A stretch of 9,245 bases of DNA from Methanosarcinales archaeon (GCA_030638625.1 DAOWEE010000310.1:1-9245), one strand, 5' to 3'; positions 1 to 6,177 are shown, counted from the first letter of the stretch. The notes: generated by a model from the letters alone, not told the origin. Program-made: numbers and translations.

Positions 1-1
1 A

Positions 2-349
2 TGCGGAGGCAGGGGCGGAGTCATGGAAGCTGCCTGCCGGGGTGCCAGGGACGGGGGTGGAACCACAGTGGGTCTGGTGCCCACTCAGCAAAAGGATGAT
101 GCCAACCCTTACGTGGACATCGTAATTGTAACCGGCATGGGTCATGCCAGAAATGCCATTGTGGCAGCTTCCTCAGATGTGCTGATAGCCGTGGGCGGGG
201 AATACGGCACCCTGTCCGAGATAGCACTTGGCCTGAAAATGGGAAAAACAGTTATATCGCTGCAGGGCGGCTGGGAGATACCAGGAGTGGTCATCGCACA
301 GGAGCCCAAAAGCGCTGTGGATATGGCCTTCAAGCTTCTTCTTCAATGA
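2..349 (+). CDS. LOG/TIGR00725-family nucleotide-binding protein, 5' end missing
   Basis: This is the C-terminal ~115 residues of a Rossmann-like protein of the TIGR00725/LOG (lysine decarboxylase-like) superfamily. The frame is open from base 2, and the first visible residues, CGGRGGVMEAACRGA, match the glycine-rich nucleotide-binding loop that normally lies some 35-45 residues into the protein. The N-terminal strand and true start are therefore outside the window, and the internal ATG at 23 is not the start. Further on, GGEYGTLSE (about nt 194-220) corresponds to the LOG signature GGxGTxxE, followed by a helix and the GKTVISL strand. LOG enzymes release cytokinin-type bases from nucleoside monophosphates. 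The TIGR00725 branch has no settled function, so the substrate is unknown. The gene ends inside the 3' end of the oppositely oriented regulator gene, overlapping it by 20 bp. Confidence 0.85.
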   Translation, partial: CGGRGGVMEAACRGARDGGGTTVGLVPTQQKDDANPYVDIVIVTGMGHARNAIVAASSDVLIAVGGEYGTLSEIALGLKMGKTVISLQGGWEIPGVVIAQEPKSAVDMAFKLLLQ

Positions 350-668
350 CCGCGTACACCCACTCATTTAATAGATAACAGGTTTCAGGATAACATTCCA
401 GGTTACACCCGGTACAAGGACTGAACACACCCTTGGCAAGTAATTTCAAGTGCCTGTCACTGGGACCGATGAATCCGATTGGAAATAACCTGTAGGTTTT
501 CCTGCCGTCAGCTAGTTCATCATCCCTGCGTATCAGGTGATCCTTCATCAATTTGTTGACAGTCCTGGAACATTTCTTACTGTCAATATCCATTAGTTTC
601 CTTATTTCACTCTGGAGAATTCCTTCCCTGTGGGAATTGATTATCTCGAGCATTTCATTATCTACCAT
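330..668 (-). CDS. Winged-helix transcriptional regulator with C-terminal four-cysteine cluster
   Basis: This 112-residue protein is probably a DNA-binding regulator. Residues ~5-45 resemble a winged helix-turn-helix: a first helix MLEIINSHREG, then LQSEIRKLMDID, then a recognition helix rich in Lys/Arg (KKCSRTVNKLMKDHL). A wing follows at ~47-62 (RRDDELADGRKTYRLFP). The C-terminus carries cysteines at 85, 88, 92 and 97 (Cx2Cx3Cx4C), a spacing suited to zinc or an Fe-S cluster, plus an isolated Cys33. ATG at 668-666 is preceded by AGGGG with 5-base spacing. It lies 8 bp downstream of the LSm gene on the same strand, so the two are almost certainly co-transcribed. Its last 20 bp overlap the convergent LOG-family gene. 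Target genes and the bound metal are unknown. The regulatory role is inferred from fold-like sequence features; the cysteine pattern is seen directly. Confidence 0.8.
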   Translation of the reverse strand: MVDNEMLEIINSHREGILQSEIRKLMDIDSKKCSRTVNKLMKDHLIRRDDELADGRKTYRLFPIGFIGPSDRHLKLLAKGVFSPCTGCNLECYPETCYLLNEWVYAVIEEEA

Positions 669-676
669 GGGAACCC

Positions 677-907
677 CTAATTTTCAACCGGATTGATTAT
701 AATTATATTATTACCCCTCAGTACCACTGACCCCAGTGATTTAGCTCTTTCACCGTCAATAATCTCTACCGTATTGGAAAGATGCATATTCAGATATTCA
801 TCTGCACTCACCAGCGTACCCTCCAGGATATGCTGATCCCCTTTCATCTCAACCTGGACCATCTGGCCAATCATAGTTTGAACTTTTTTAGTTGGAAACA
901 AAATCAT
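677..907 (-). CDS. LSm (Sm-like) RNA-binding protein
   Basis: This small protein of 74-76 residues carries both Sm motifs. Sm1 runs from about residue 13 to 46 (IGQMVQVEMKGDQ, then LEGTLVSADEYLNMHL). Sm2 is at about 60-72 (LGSVVLRGNNIIII) and contains the RGN triplet typical of the uridine-binding loop. Archaeal LSm proteins form hexa- or heptameric rings that bind U-rich RNA. It differs from the canonical short archaeal LSm opening (RPLDVL...), so it may be a second paralogue. The start is ambiguous. The Shine-Dalgarno-like GAGGA abuts the ATG at 907 with no spacer but lies about 7 bases before an in-frame TTG at 901-899, which would give a protein starting MFPTKK. The ATG is kept here as the conventional choice. 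The winged-helix gene follows after 8 bp, and the methyltransferase-like gene lies 68 bp upstream on the same strand. Confidence 0.9.
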   Translation of the reverse strand: MILFPTKKVQTMIGQMVQVEMKGDQHILEGTLVSADEYLNMHLSNTVEIIDGERAKSLGSVVLRGNNIIIINPVEN

Positions 908-975
908 TCCTCAAAGTATTTTGTAACACACATATGGTGAGATTCATACTTTAACATTTTGCATCCCACCTGGGT

Positions 976-1710
976 TCATTGTACAATGTCAATACCTGAT
1001 ATTCTGGCAAATCGACTGGCAGTAAATTGTATGGAAGGCAGCAGTTCTTCACCATATTCCTTAACATGCGCCCGGTATGAGGCCATTGCCTCGCTCATAT
1101 CCGGCAGGTCAGGGTCCTTTGCACGCTCACTTATAATATCCTCCACCCGCTTTACATGTGAGTGCACCCAGTCATCAGGTACTGGAATATAGTCGGATAC
1201 CAGTTCCATTGTTATTTCCTCAAACCCTGCCGCTTCAAGCCATTTGGAAATGTCACCAAAAGAATGCAGGTGGATAATACCGAAAACCGCAAGTATCTCC
1301 AGTAGCATCATGTGTGAAGACTGGGCTTTATTGGTAGGTTTCAGTGACCAGACCAGGGAAGCCATCCTGCAGTTATCCTTCAGTGACCGGCTTGCTTCAG
1401 TAAGCATGTCAGGGACTTCCAGTGATGGAATATTGTTCAGGGCATGGTAGGAGAATATAATGTCAAATGAAGAACTTTTAAAGGGCAAGCAGGTATATTC
1501 TGATACAATAGGGCTAATTGCACCAGGGGAAGTTGCGGCCGCGCCCCGGGCATATCCGGGGTTTGAAATGGCAGTAATTACCGTGGTTTCAACATTTCTG
1601 GCAATCTGGACTGGCGTAATACAATCCGGGCCGATATTGAGCACGCGCATGTCAGGCCCAAGTCCTGTTCGTGCAGTGAAATTGTCACGGTCAAATGTGG
1701 CGTATGGCAT
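976..1710 (-). CDS. Class I SAM-dependent methyltransferase-like protein with degenerate motif I
   Basis: This is a 244-residue protein with the layout of a Methyltransf_11-type Rossmann domain. Residues 22-33 (RVLNIGPDCITP) take the place of motif I, residues 82-94 (FDIIFSYHALNNI) match motif IV, and ASRSLKDNCRMASLVW (~106-121) matches the strand after the usual LKPGG turn. A C-terminal AGFEEITMEL strand is also typical. Key SAM-contact positions look altered: motif I lacks the usual (D/E)xGxGxG, and the strand ending AISN at ~47-50 lacks the acidic residue that normally binds the ribose hydroxyls. It may therefore be a divergent or inactive methyltransferase; the substrate cannot be read. 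No strong Shine-Dalgarno precedes the ATG. A TATA-like box ~28 bases upstream suggests a leaderless or nearly leaderless transcript. Downstream on the same strand are the LSm and regulator genes. Confidence 0.8.
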   Translation of the reverse strand: MPYATFDRDNFTARTGLGPDMRVLNIGPDCITPVQIARNVETTVITAISNPGYARGAAATSPGAISPIVSEYTCLPFKSSSFDIIFSYHALNNIPSLEVPDMLTEASRSLKDNCRMASLVWSLKPTNKAQSSHMMLLEILAVFGIIHLHSFGDISKWLEAAGFEEITMELVSDYIPVPDDWVHSHVKRVEDIISERAKDPDLPDMSEAMASYRAHVKEYGEELLPSIQFTASRFARISGIDIVQ

Positions 1711-1732
1711 TTCGTAGGAATATATAATTAAT

Positions 1733-1743
1733 ATTTTTTATAC
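1733..1743 (-). promoter_or_regulatory. Putative TATA box of the methyltransferase-like gene
   Basis: Read on the minus strand, AGTATAAAAAATAT resembles an archaeal TATA box. Its centre is about 28 bases upstream of the ATG at 1710, so transcription would start within a few bases of the start codon. This fits the lack of a good ribosome-binding site. The region is AT-rich, so the call is tentative. Confidence 0.4.
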
Positions 1744-1780
1744 TTGCGTAATGGTCATTTTGAACATTAATCGTGAAGAT

Positions 1781-1790
1781 TAAATATAAA
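1781..1790 (+). promoter_or_regulatory. Putative TATA box of the UPF0058 gene
   Basis: TAAATATAAA is close to the archaeal TATA consensus. A start site ~25 bases downstream would give a 5' leader of about 115 bases, long for an archaeon, that contains the inverted repeat at 1867-1890. A second AT-rich element near 1848-1855 (ATTAAATC) is a weaker candidate that would shorten the leader. Confidence 0.4.
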
Positions 1791-1866
1791 ACTTTAAGTT
1801 CGGTTGATAGGAAGTAGCATTCCGACAAAATCCTTTTTGTACTGGTTATTAAATCCTTAATACATC

Positions 1867-1890
1867 GTGTGAACTGATTTGTATTCACAC
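1867..1890. repeat. Inverted repeat GTGTGAA-N10-TTCACAC upstream of the UPF0058 gene
   Basis: This is a perfect 7-bp inverted repeat (1867-1873 and 1884-1890) with a 10-base spacer. It ends 20 bp before the Shine-Dalgarno GGAGG at 1911-1915. It could be an operator bound by a dimeric regulator or, if transcribed, a hairpin in the leader close to the ribosome-binding site. Pairing does not extend beyond the 7 bp. Confidence 0.5.
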
Positions 1891-1925
1891 ATTTGTTGGT
1901 TTATTATTTTGGAGGATGGGAAGAA

Positions 1926-2210
1926 ATGCACAAGGAAGAACTGATTCAACTACACACTTTGATGGCACAAATGAAGACGTTTTTTGAAAGTAGCCAGGAT
2001 ACTGCAAGTTTTGACATATATGAAAATTTAGGTATAAGTCCAGTACACGTGCATCGCAGCAAGGCTGAACATAAGCATGCTATATTCGTGCTTGGCAGTG
2101 AGATTGCGAAAATGATATCTGAAGACGATTATTCCGGCGTTGGCAGAACATCATTGCGCATGAATGAGATGGCAGAGAAGACCTTCAATGAAGGGCAGAT
2201 CATAAAGTGA
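1926..2210 (+). CDS. UPF0058 family protein
   Basis: This 94-residue protein is recognisable as UPF0058, a small conserved archaeal family of unknown function. It opens with the characteristic MHKEELIQLHTLMAQMK and carries the core LGISPVHVHRSKAEHKHAI, in which clustered His, Lys and Glu residues are the family's hallmark. A helical C-terminus follows (AEKTFNEG). An in-frame ATG at 1893 would add 11 residues, but the ATG at 1926 matches the usual family start and has a strong GGAGG at 1911-1915 with ~10-base spacing, so it is preferred. The gene appears monocistronic: upstream lies a divergent promoter region with an inverted repeat, and downstream a T-tract and a stem-loop terminator. The conserved histidines suggest metal or nucleic-acid binding, but that is speculation; the biochemical role is unknown. 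Confidence 0.93.
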   Translation: MHKEELIQLHTLMAQMKTFFESSQDTASFDIYENLGISPVHVHRSKAEHKHAIFVLGSEIAKMISEDDYSGVGRTSLRMNEMAEKTFNEGQIIK

Positions 2211-2264
2211 TCAATAACATTTGTCAAAAACGTTTATTGTAGTCGTAAGTCATTATTAGTTTTA

Positions 2265-2273
2265 TTTTTTTTT
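2265..2273 (+). terminator. Poly-T tract downstream of the UPF0058 gene
   Basis: A run of nine T residues lies about 55 bp after the stop codon. Oligo-T on the coding strand is the main intrinsic termination signal of archaeal RNA polymerase, so this is a likely first termination site for the gene ending at 2210. Confidence 0.5.
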
Positions 2274-2279
2274 AAATGT

Positions 2280-2311
2280 CTGGAGTGAATACTATCCTCC
2301 AGCAATTTTTT
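2280..2311 (+). terminator. Stem-loop followed by T-run
   Basis: CTGGAG (2280-2285) and CTCCAG (2297-2302) form a perfect 6-bp stem with an 11-base loop, followed by AATTTTTT ending at 2311. The arrangement resembles a factor-independent terminator. It lies only 32 bases beyond the T9 tract, so it probably backs up termination before the ATPase promoter. Confidence 0.45.
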
Positions 2312-2350
2312 CTGCCTGATTTTCAGAAACCTATTTACATTAATATAATC

Positions 2351-2359
2351 ATTATATAG
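2351..2359 (+). promoter_or_regulatory. Putative TATA box of the AAA+ ATPase operon, with adjacent AT palindrome
   Basis: ATTATATAG is a good archaeal TATA match 31-39 bases before the ATG at 2390, predicting a leader of roughly 10-15 bases. Immediately downstream, 2361-2373 reads TTTTAATTTAAAA, a 6-bp inverted repeat around one base. It lies between the TATA box and the expected start site, where a repressor could act. AT-richness makes a chance palindrome possible. Confidence 0.45.
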
Positions 2360-2389
2360 CTTTTAATTTAAAATTGGAATTGATGGTCA

Positions 2390-3664
2390 ATGGACGACGA
2401 AAAACTGATAACCACTGAATTGGTCTTAACAGCTGAAATATATAACAAAAACGGCGAACTACAGGTAGATGACCTGCCTGCCGATTTGAGGAAGCATTAC
2501 TGGAACAATAAGGAGGCTACAGTAAAACGTCCCGTAAATATTACAGCCAAAGACCTTGCAGAGTTGTATGGAATCCAAAATGCGGTTGAAATAGCAAAGT
2601 CCTTACCATTTTTGGAATATGAAGCGTTCGGTTCAAAATTACAACTCACAGTATTTGACCTTGGGGCAAAGTGGCTGGCCAAGCATGAACAGGGTACAGA
2701 ACACATAAAGAACAACCCGGTGCTTGCACACTTCTATGAGAACTACGAATCAGTGGATGTTAGTTATGAGGAGGCAAGTAAGAAAAATGAACCCAAAGAG
2801 GTCAGCCGCCAGTGGATTGATTCACTGATAACCCAGATAAGCGGGGAGGAGGGTTCCGAAGATGTGCTCAAACTGGCACACATTATTGTGCCTGAAGAGA
2901 TTGAACAGACCCTTGACCAGTTAGTACTTAACCAGGACCAGAAGGACGAAGTTGAGAAGATGGTCAAGGCCATACAGTTCAGGGACTACCTGACGAAGAT
3001 AGGACTGGTTGAAATAGGTAAATTGCTGTTCGTGGGCCCACCTGGCACTGGTAAGACATCCACTGCAAGGGCCATGTCTGATAAATTACAAATCCCCTTC
3101 GTTGAGGTCAAACTGTCCATGATAACGGATCAGTACCTGGGCGAGACTGCTAAGAATATTGACAGGGTGTTCGAACTGGCAAGAGGATTGAGTCCATGTA
3201 TTCTTTTCATAGATGAGTTCGATTTCATAGCCAAAACACGGTCTTCTGATGAACATGCGGCCCTGAAACGAGCGGTGAACACCCTGCTTAAGGCCATAGA
3301 CAACATCAGCCTGGTAAAACACGGCGTGCTGCTCATTGCCGCCACCAATCATCCACAATTGCTGGACAGTGCTGCATGGAGACGTTTTGACAATATTGTG
3401 GATTTCCCCCTGCCTGATGAGGAGATGCGGAAGAAGATAATGGAATTTGTACTGGCTGAGATTGATGGTACCTTTGATGCGGCTGAGATAGCCTCTATAA
3501 CCGCTGGGTATTCGGGCTCTGATTTGCGGATGGTGGTGCGGGAAGCTGTGTTAACTGCACTTATGGTTGATAGGCTTGTACTGACCCAGGATGACCTTAC
3601 CAGGGCAGTAGACGAGTTCAATAAACGGAATTCTTTTCACTATATACCAGAAGATGAAACATGA
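2390..3664 (+). CDS. AAA+ ATPase with uncharacterised N-terminal domain
   Basis: This 424-residue protein has a single C-terminal AAA+ module of the classic clade. Walker A is GPPGTGKT at 216-223, Walker B is ILFIDEFD at 271-278, and sensor 1 is AATN at 317-320. Paired arginines at 331-332 sit in the arginine-finger position, and the GSDLR sensor-2 region is at ~376-380. All catalytic positions look intact, so it should hydrolyse ATP, probably as a hexamer. The first ~200 residues are charged and largely helical, match no domain I can name, and presumably recognise the substrate. No membrane segment or protease motif is seen, so it is not an FtsH- or Lon-type protease. The start has only a weak ribosome-binding site, but a TATA box lies ~35 bases upstream, giving a very short leader. 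Its stop overlaps the hydrolase start by 4 bp (ATGA), indicating translational coupling. The cellular target is unknown. Confidence 0.9.
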   Translation: MDDEKLITTELVLTAEIYNKNGELQVDDLPADLRKHYWNNKEATVKRPVNITAKDLAELYGIQNAVEIAKSLPFLEYEAFGSKLQLTVFDLGAKWLAKHEQGTEHIKNNPVLAHFYENYESVDVSYEEASKKNEPKEVSRQWIDSLITQISGEEGSEDVLKLAHIIVPEEIEQTLDQLVLNQDQKDEVEKMVKAIQFRDYLTKIGLVEIGKLLFVGPPGTGKTSTARAMSDKLQIPFVEVKLSMITDQYLGETAKNIDRVFELARGLSPCILFIDEFDFIAKTRSSDEHAALKRAVNTLLKAIDNISLVKHGVLLIAATNHPQLLDSAAWRRFDNIVDFPLPDEEMRKKIMEFVLAEIDGTFDAAEIASITAGYSGSDLRMVVREAVLTALMVDRLVLTQDDLTRAVDEFNKRNSFHYIPEDET

Positions 3665-4401
3665 AAGTCGTACTGCTGGGTACCGGTGACGCCATCGGTA
3701 CTCCCAAGATTGGCTGTCACTGTCCCGCATGCCAGGATGCCTTAAACGGGGGCCTCAGCCAAAGACTCAGGTTCTCGGTGCTGTTGGAAGGACCGAATGG
3801 TAAGGTGCTGGTGGATACCAGTCCTGATTTGAGATGGCAGATGATATCCAGGGGACTGGACCATGTGGAGGGGGTTATCTGGACCCACGGGCATTATGAC
3901 CATTATGCGGGATTCGGCGATTTTCACCGTGTCCAGAACCATGTACCAGTGTACGGACTAAAAGATACCCTGGACTATATCCTGCAGTACCTGGGATTCC
4001 TGAAGCCCGAGCGGCATGATGTAGAATGGTTCAAACCCTTTGAACTTGCAGGGCTTACCTTAACCCTGTTCCCTGTAAACCACCCGCCTATCAAGGAATC
4101 TGTCGGCGTGTTGGTTACTGAGGGTGATAAGAAAGTGGTCATAACCGGCGATACCAATGCGAATATACCGCAGCAGAGCCTGGGATTGATGCAGGATGCC
4201 GACCTGCTTATCATTGATGCTATCGTGCCGCCAGGTATTGACCTGGTCAAGCATATGAATGCTGCACAAGCTCTTGAACTGGGCAGGCAGCTGGGCGCGC
4301 GTGAGGTAGTATTTACCCATGTCAGCCATATGTATCCCCCTCACGCCGAAGCCGTCAGGGAATGGCCTCTGGGTAAGGACGGCATGGAGTTTATAGTCTG
4401 A
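3661..4401 (+). CDS. PhnP-like metallo-beta-lactamase-fold hydrolase
   Basis: This 246-residue protein belongs to the MBL-fold family related to PhnP, a cyclic phosphodiesterase of phosphonate breakdown. It starts MKVVLLGTGDAIGTPKIGC, typical of the group. The HxHxDH metal motif is THGHYDH (H76, H78, D80, H81). Further likely ligands are H141, D164 in ITGDTN, and H220 in VFTHVSH, enough for a two-metal active site. Cysteines 19, 21 and 24 (CHCPAC) match the extra structural zinc site of PhnP. Phosphodiester chemistry is therefore likely, but no other phosphonate gene is present, so the natural substrate may be a cyclic phosphate or nucleotide. The start codon overlaps the preceding ATPase stop (ATGA), and little Shine-Dalgarno is visible, so translation probably depends on coupling. 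The gene stops 5 bp before the convergent lipoprotein gene ends. Confidence 0.92.
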   Translation: MKVVLLGTGDAIGTPKIGCHCPACQDALNGGLSQRLRFSVLLEGPNGKVLVDTSPDLRWQMISRGLDHVEGVIWTHGHYDHYAGFGDFHRVQNHVPVYGLKDTLDYILQYLGFLKPERHDVEWFKPFELAGLTLTLFPVNHPPIKESVGVLVTEGDKKVVITGDTNANIPQQSLGLMQDADLLIIDAIVPPGIDLVKHMNAAQALELGRQLGAREVVFTHVSHMYPPHAEAVREWPLGKDGMEFIV

Positions 4402-4406
4402 TTATT

Positions 4407-5216
4407 TCACTTTTTCACATCAGATTCCATGGTTTCCCGCAATTGCCGTAATTTGCGAATCTGGGAATTAAAATAAATTGCAATGGCAAGAGCTGCCATA
4501 CCCATGACCAGCACCAGTATGGCCATGATGGTGGGGAGTGATGACTTATAATACTTGACAATAATGAATTTTGTCGCAGGGTATGGACTATCCCATCGCA
4601 GCTGTACCCTGCCGTCACTGTCAATTGACCTGTCGTCCGGTTTTGGCCTGGGAGAACCAAAAACTAAATTACCTGAATCATATCCTTCGGGTAATACCAC
4701 AACAACGGTTCCGTTCCTGGACAGGATGTGGTAGAACTGGTCGCTTTCCCATTCATAGGAATAGGCCACGAACCCGGTTATGGCCCGGGTAAATTCAAGG
4801 TGTACTATATTTTTGTCCCTGGAACTGGTATAAGTTGAATTAAAGGATATATTGGAGAAGGCACCGGGATTGGAGTGGTCCGCGTAAGGGGCAGTACCAC
4901 CCAGCACCACAATATTATCGATATCCGGTCCTTTCTTGCTGGTAGAACGGGCTATGTTTTCAGGTATGACAATGTCAAGGAAGGCAGTATTTATTATTGG
5001 AGTTACGGCCTTTACGGTTTTGTTGGCATACAGGAAAAAAGTGGTCAGGTTTGTCACATCGTCAGGGGGAGGGGTCAGTTCATAACCGCTGGCGTGACCC
5101 GGTTCAAGGCTGATGGGTTCTGGGGCTTTGCCATCCAGGCAGCCGCTGACTGAAAGGGAAAAAATTAACAGGACCGCGATAAGTAGGATATTTAATTGCT
5201 TATTGTTGTGCAGCAA
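4407..5216 (-). CDS. Predicted lipoprotein with C-terminal transmembrane anchor
   Basis: This 269-residue exported protein has no function I can recognise. Residues 7-25 form a hydrophobic signal peptide ending in a lipobox, LSVSGC, with Cys26 as the predicted lipidated residue. The ~200-residue outer region is rich in beta-type sequence and has five N-glycosylation sequons (N56, N65, N122, N126, N168), consistent with exposure outside the cell. A transmembrane helix spans ~226-249, followed by a short basic tail (QIRKLRQLR), so both ends would be membrane-attached. It could be an archaeal DUF-type protein of methanogens and haloarchaea, but I cannot name the family securely. The start is TTG at 5216-5214. 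GGGTG lies 5 bases upstream, inside the 14-bp gap after dacZ, and no ATG fits the signal peptide. It is co-oriented with dacZ and probably in its operon. Confidence 0.85.
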   Translation of the reverse strand: MLHNNKQLNILLIAVLLIFSLSVSGCLDGKAPEPISLEPGHASGYELTPPPDDVTNLTTFFLYANKTVKAVTPIINTAFLDIVIPENIARSTSKKGPDIDNIVVLGGTAPYADHSNPGAFSNISFNSTYTSSRDKNIVHLEFTRAITGFVAYSYEWESDQFYHILSRNGTVVVVLPEGYDSGNLVFGSPRPKPDDRSIDSDGRVQLRWDSPYPATKFIIVKYYKSSLPTIMAILVLVMGMAALAIAIYFNSQIRKLRQLRETMESDVKK

Positions 5217-5230
5217 GATAACACCCAGGT

Positions 5231-6121
5231 TTAACTGTAACGGGATACATTTGAGACCCTTGGGTCGAATTCAATTATCTGTATACCGTCGCGGTACACC
5301 CTGACCATGCCGTCGCTCTCGGACACCGTTACTGCCACAGCCTCGGTATCCCTGGTAATGGCGGCGGCAGAAGCATGCCTTCCGCCAAGTCCTTTCATGG
5401 TTACCACTTCCCTGGCGTTCACGTCAAGGTAGCGGCCGCCTGCATGAATATAACCATCACCATCCAGTATGAACACACCGTCCAGCTGGGCGAATTCCTT
5501 AACAGTTTCCCATGTGTTAGCATCGCAGATGTAAGAAGCTTCAGGAGAATGGCCAAGGTACGGGTTCAGTACCAGTTGATGCGAGCGTTTCATAACCTCA
5601 TCAGTGTCACCGATGACGAAGGCTGTACCCACAGGTTTCCCTTCCCTGCCGTATGCACCCAGGTTCATGGCAATGGATAGTACCGAGCGCAGGGCATTGA
5701 GCTTTACCCGTTCAGTACATGCTTTAAGTTCTGTTACCATGGTGTTTTCTTTCAGGTCGTGCACCAATATGCTGGAAGTGCCGCCATAGGAAATTACTCC
5801 TACTACCCTGTCACCTGAAAGCAGGTCATCGATAAAGGCAGTCGCAGAAGTGTTGGCGATATATTCGGTTCCGGTGGATACTTTATGGTACAGGGTTTTG
5901 GACAGGGCCTGGAGTTTTTCGACAGGGTTCTTTTCGTTGTCAATATTTTCACCTTCAAAAGCGGGGCAAACTGCCATCATGGCAGAGGGGGAGGCAATCA
6001 GCACAGGGATATCGACCTTAATATCAGGGGATATGTCGTCAGACATTATGATTATGGCTGAGGCTGATATCTTACTGGCAATCTCTGCAGCTGTCCTGAT
6101 TATTAATTCTTTGTCTGCCAT
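5231..6121 (-). CDS. dacZ: Diadenylate cyclase DacZ (c-di-AMP synthase)
   Basis: This 296-residue protein matches the archaeal DacZ type, which condenses two ATP into c-di-AMP, a messenger tied to osmotic and ion homeostasis. Residues 1-~105 form an alpha/beta N-terminal domain, resembling the pyruvate kinase C-terminal-like domain of DacZ. The DAC (DisA_N) domain fills ~140-285. Its first motif is DGVFILDGDGYIHAGGRYL (214-232), with catalytic Asp214, and the second is GLGGRHASAAAIT (244-256), matching the RHxx(A/S) nucleotide loop. SESDGMVRVYRDG (267-279) completes the fold. The first motif reads DGV where the family usually has DGA; Asp and Gly are kept, so activity is expected. No membrane segment is seen, so the enzyme is cytoplasmic. 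The start is ATG 6121-6119 with AGGA 7 bases upstream. The aminopeptidase gene lies 104 bp upstream and the lipoprotein gene 14 bp downstream, all on the same strand. Confidence 0.92.
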   Translation of the reverse strand: MADKELIIRTAAEIASKISASAIIIMSDDISPDIKVDIPVLIASPSAMMAVCPAFEGENIDNEKNPVEKLQALSKTLYHKVSTGTEYIANTSATAFIDDLLSGDRVVGVISYGGTSSILVHDLKENTMVTELKACTERVKLNALRSVLSIAMNLGAYGREGKPVGTAFVIGDTDEVMKRSHQLVLNPYLGHSPEASYICDANTWETVKEFAQLDGVFILDGDGYIHAGGRYLDVNAREVVTMKGLGGRHASAAAITRDTEAVAVTVSESDGMVRVYRDGIQIIEFDPRVSNVSRYS

Positions 6122-6177
6122 TCAAGTGTCCTTATGGTTAATTCAATTTTTTTCTATCTTTTCAGTACATCTACATT

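Noticed and set aside
977..988. Perfect 12-bp palindrome CATTGTACAATG
   Set aside because: It lies across the stop codon and last codons of the methyltransferase-like gene, with no repeat copy seen elsewhere in the window. Chance is the simplest explanation.
1691..1888. 65-codon leftward frame upstream of the methyltransferase-like gene
   Set aside because: It covers an AT-rich promoter region, overlaps the divergent control elements, and has low-complexity Asn/Ile-rich content.
1893..1925. N-terminal extension of UPF0058 from ATG 1893
   Set aside because: The internal ATG at 1926 matches the family start and has a strong GGAGG site that would otherwise be inside the coding region.
3661..4401. 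Phosphonate degradation operon
   Set aside because: The hydrolase resembles PhnP, but no other phn gene is present, so pathway membership is not supported.
4875..5153. Open frame antisense to the lipoprotein gene
   Set aside because: There is no domain and no ribosome-binding site, and the opposite strand encodes a coherent signal peptide, lipobox and membrane helix.
5375..5680. Open frame antisense to dacZ
   Set aside because: dacZ on the other strand has all expected motifs, while this translation resembles nothing and has no initiation signal.
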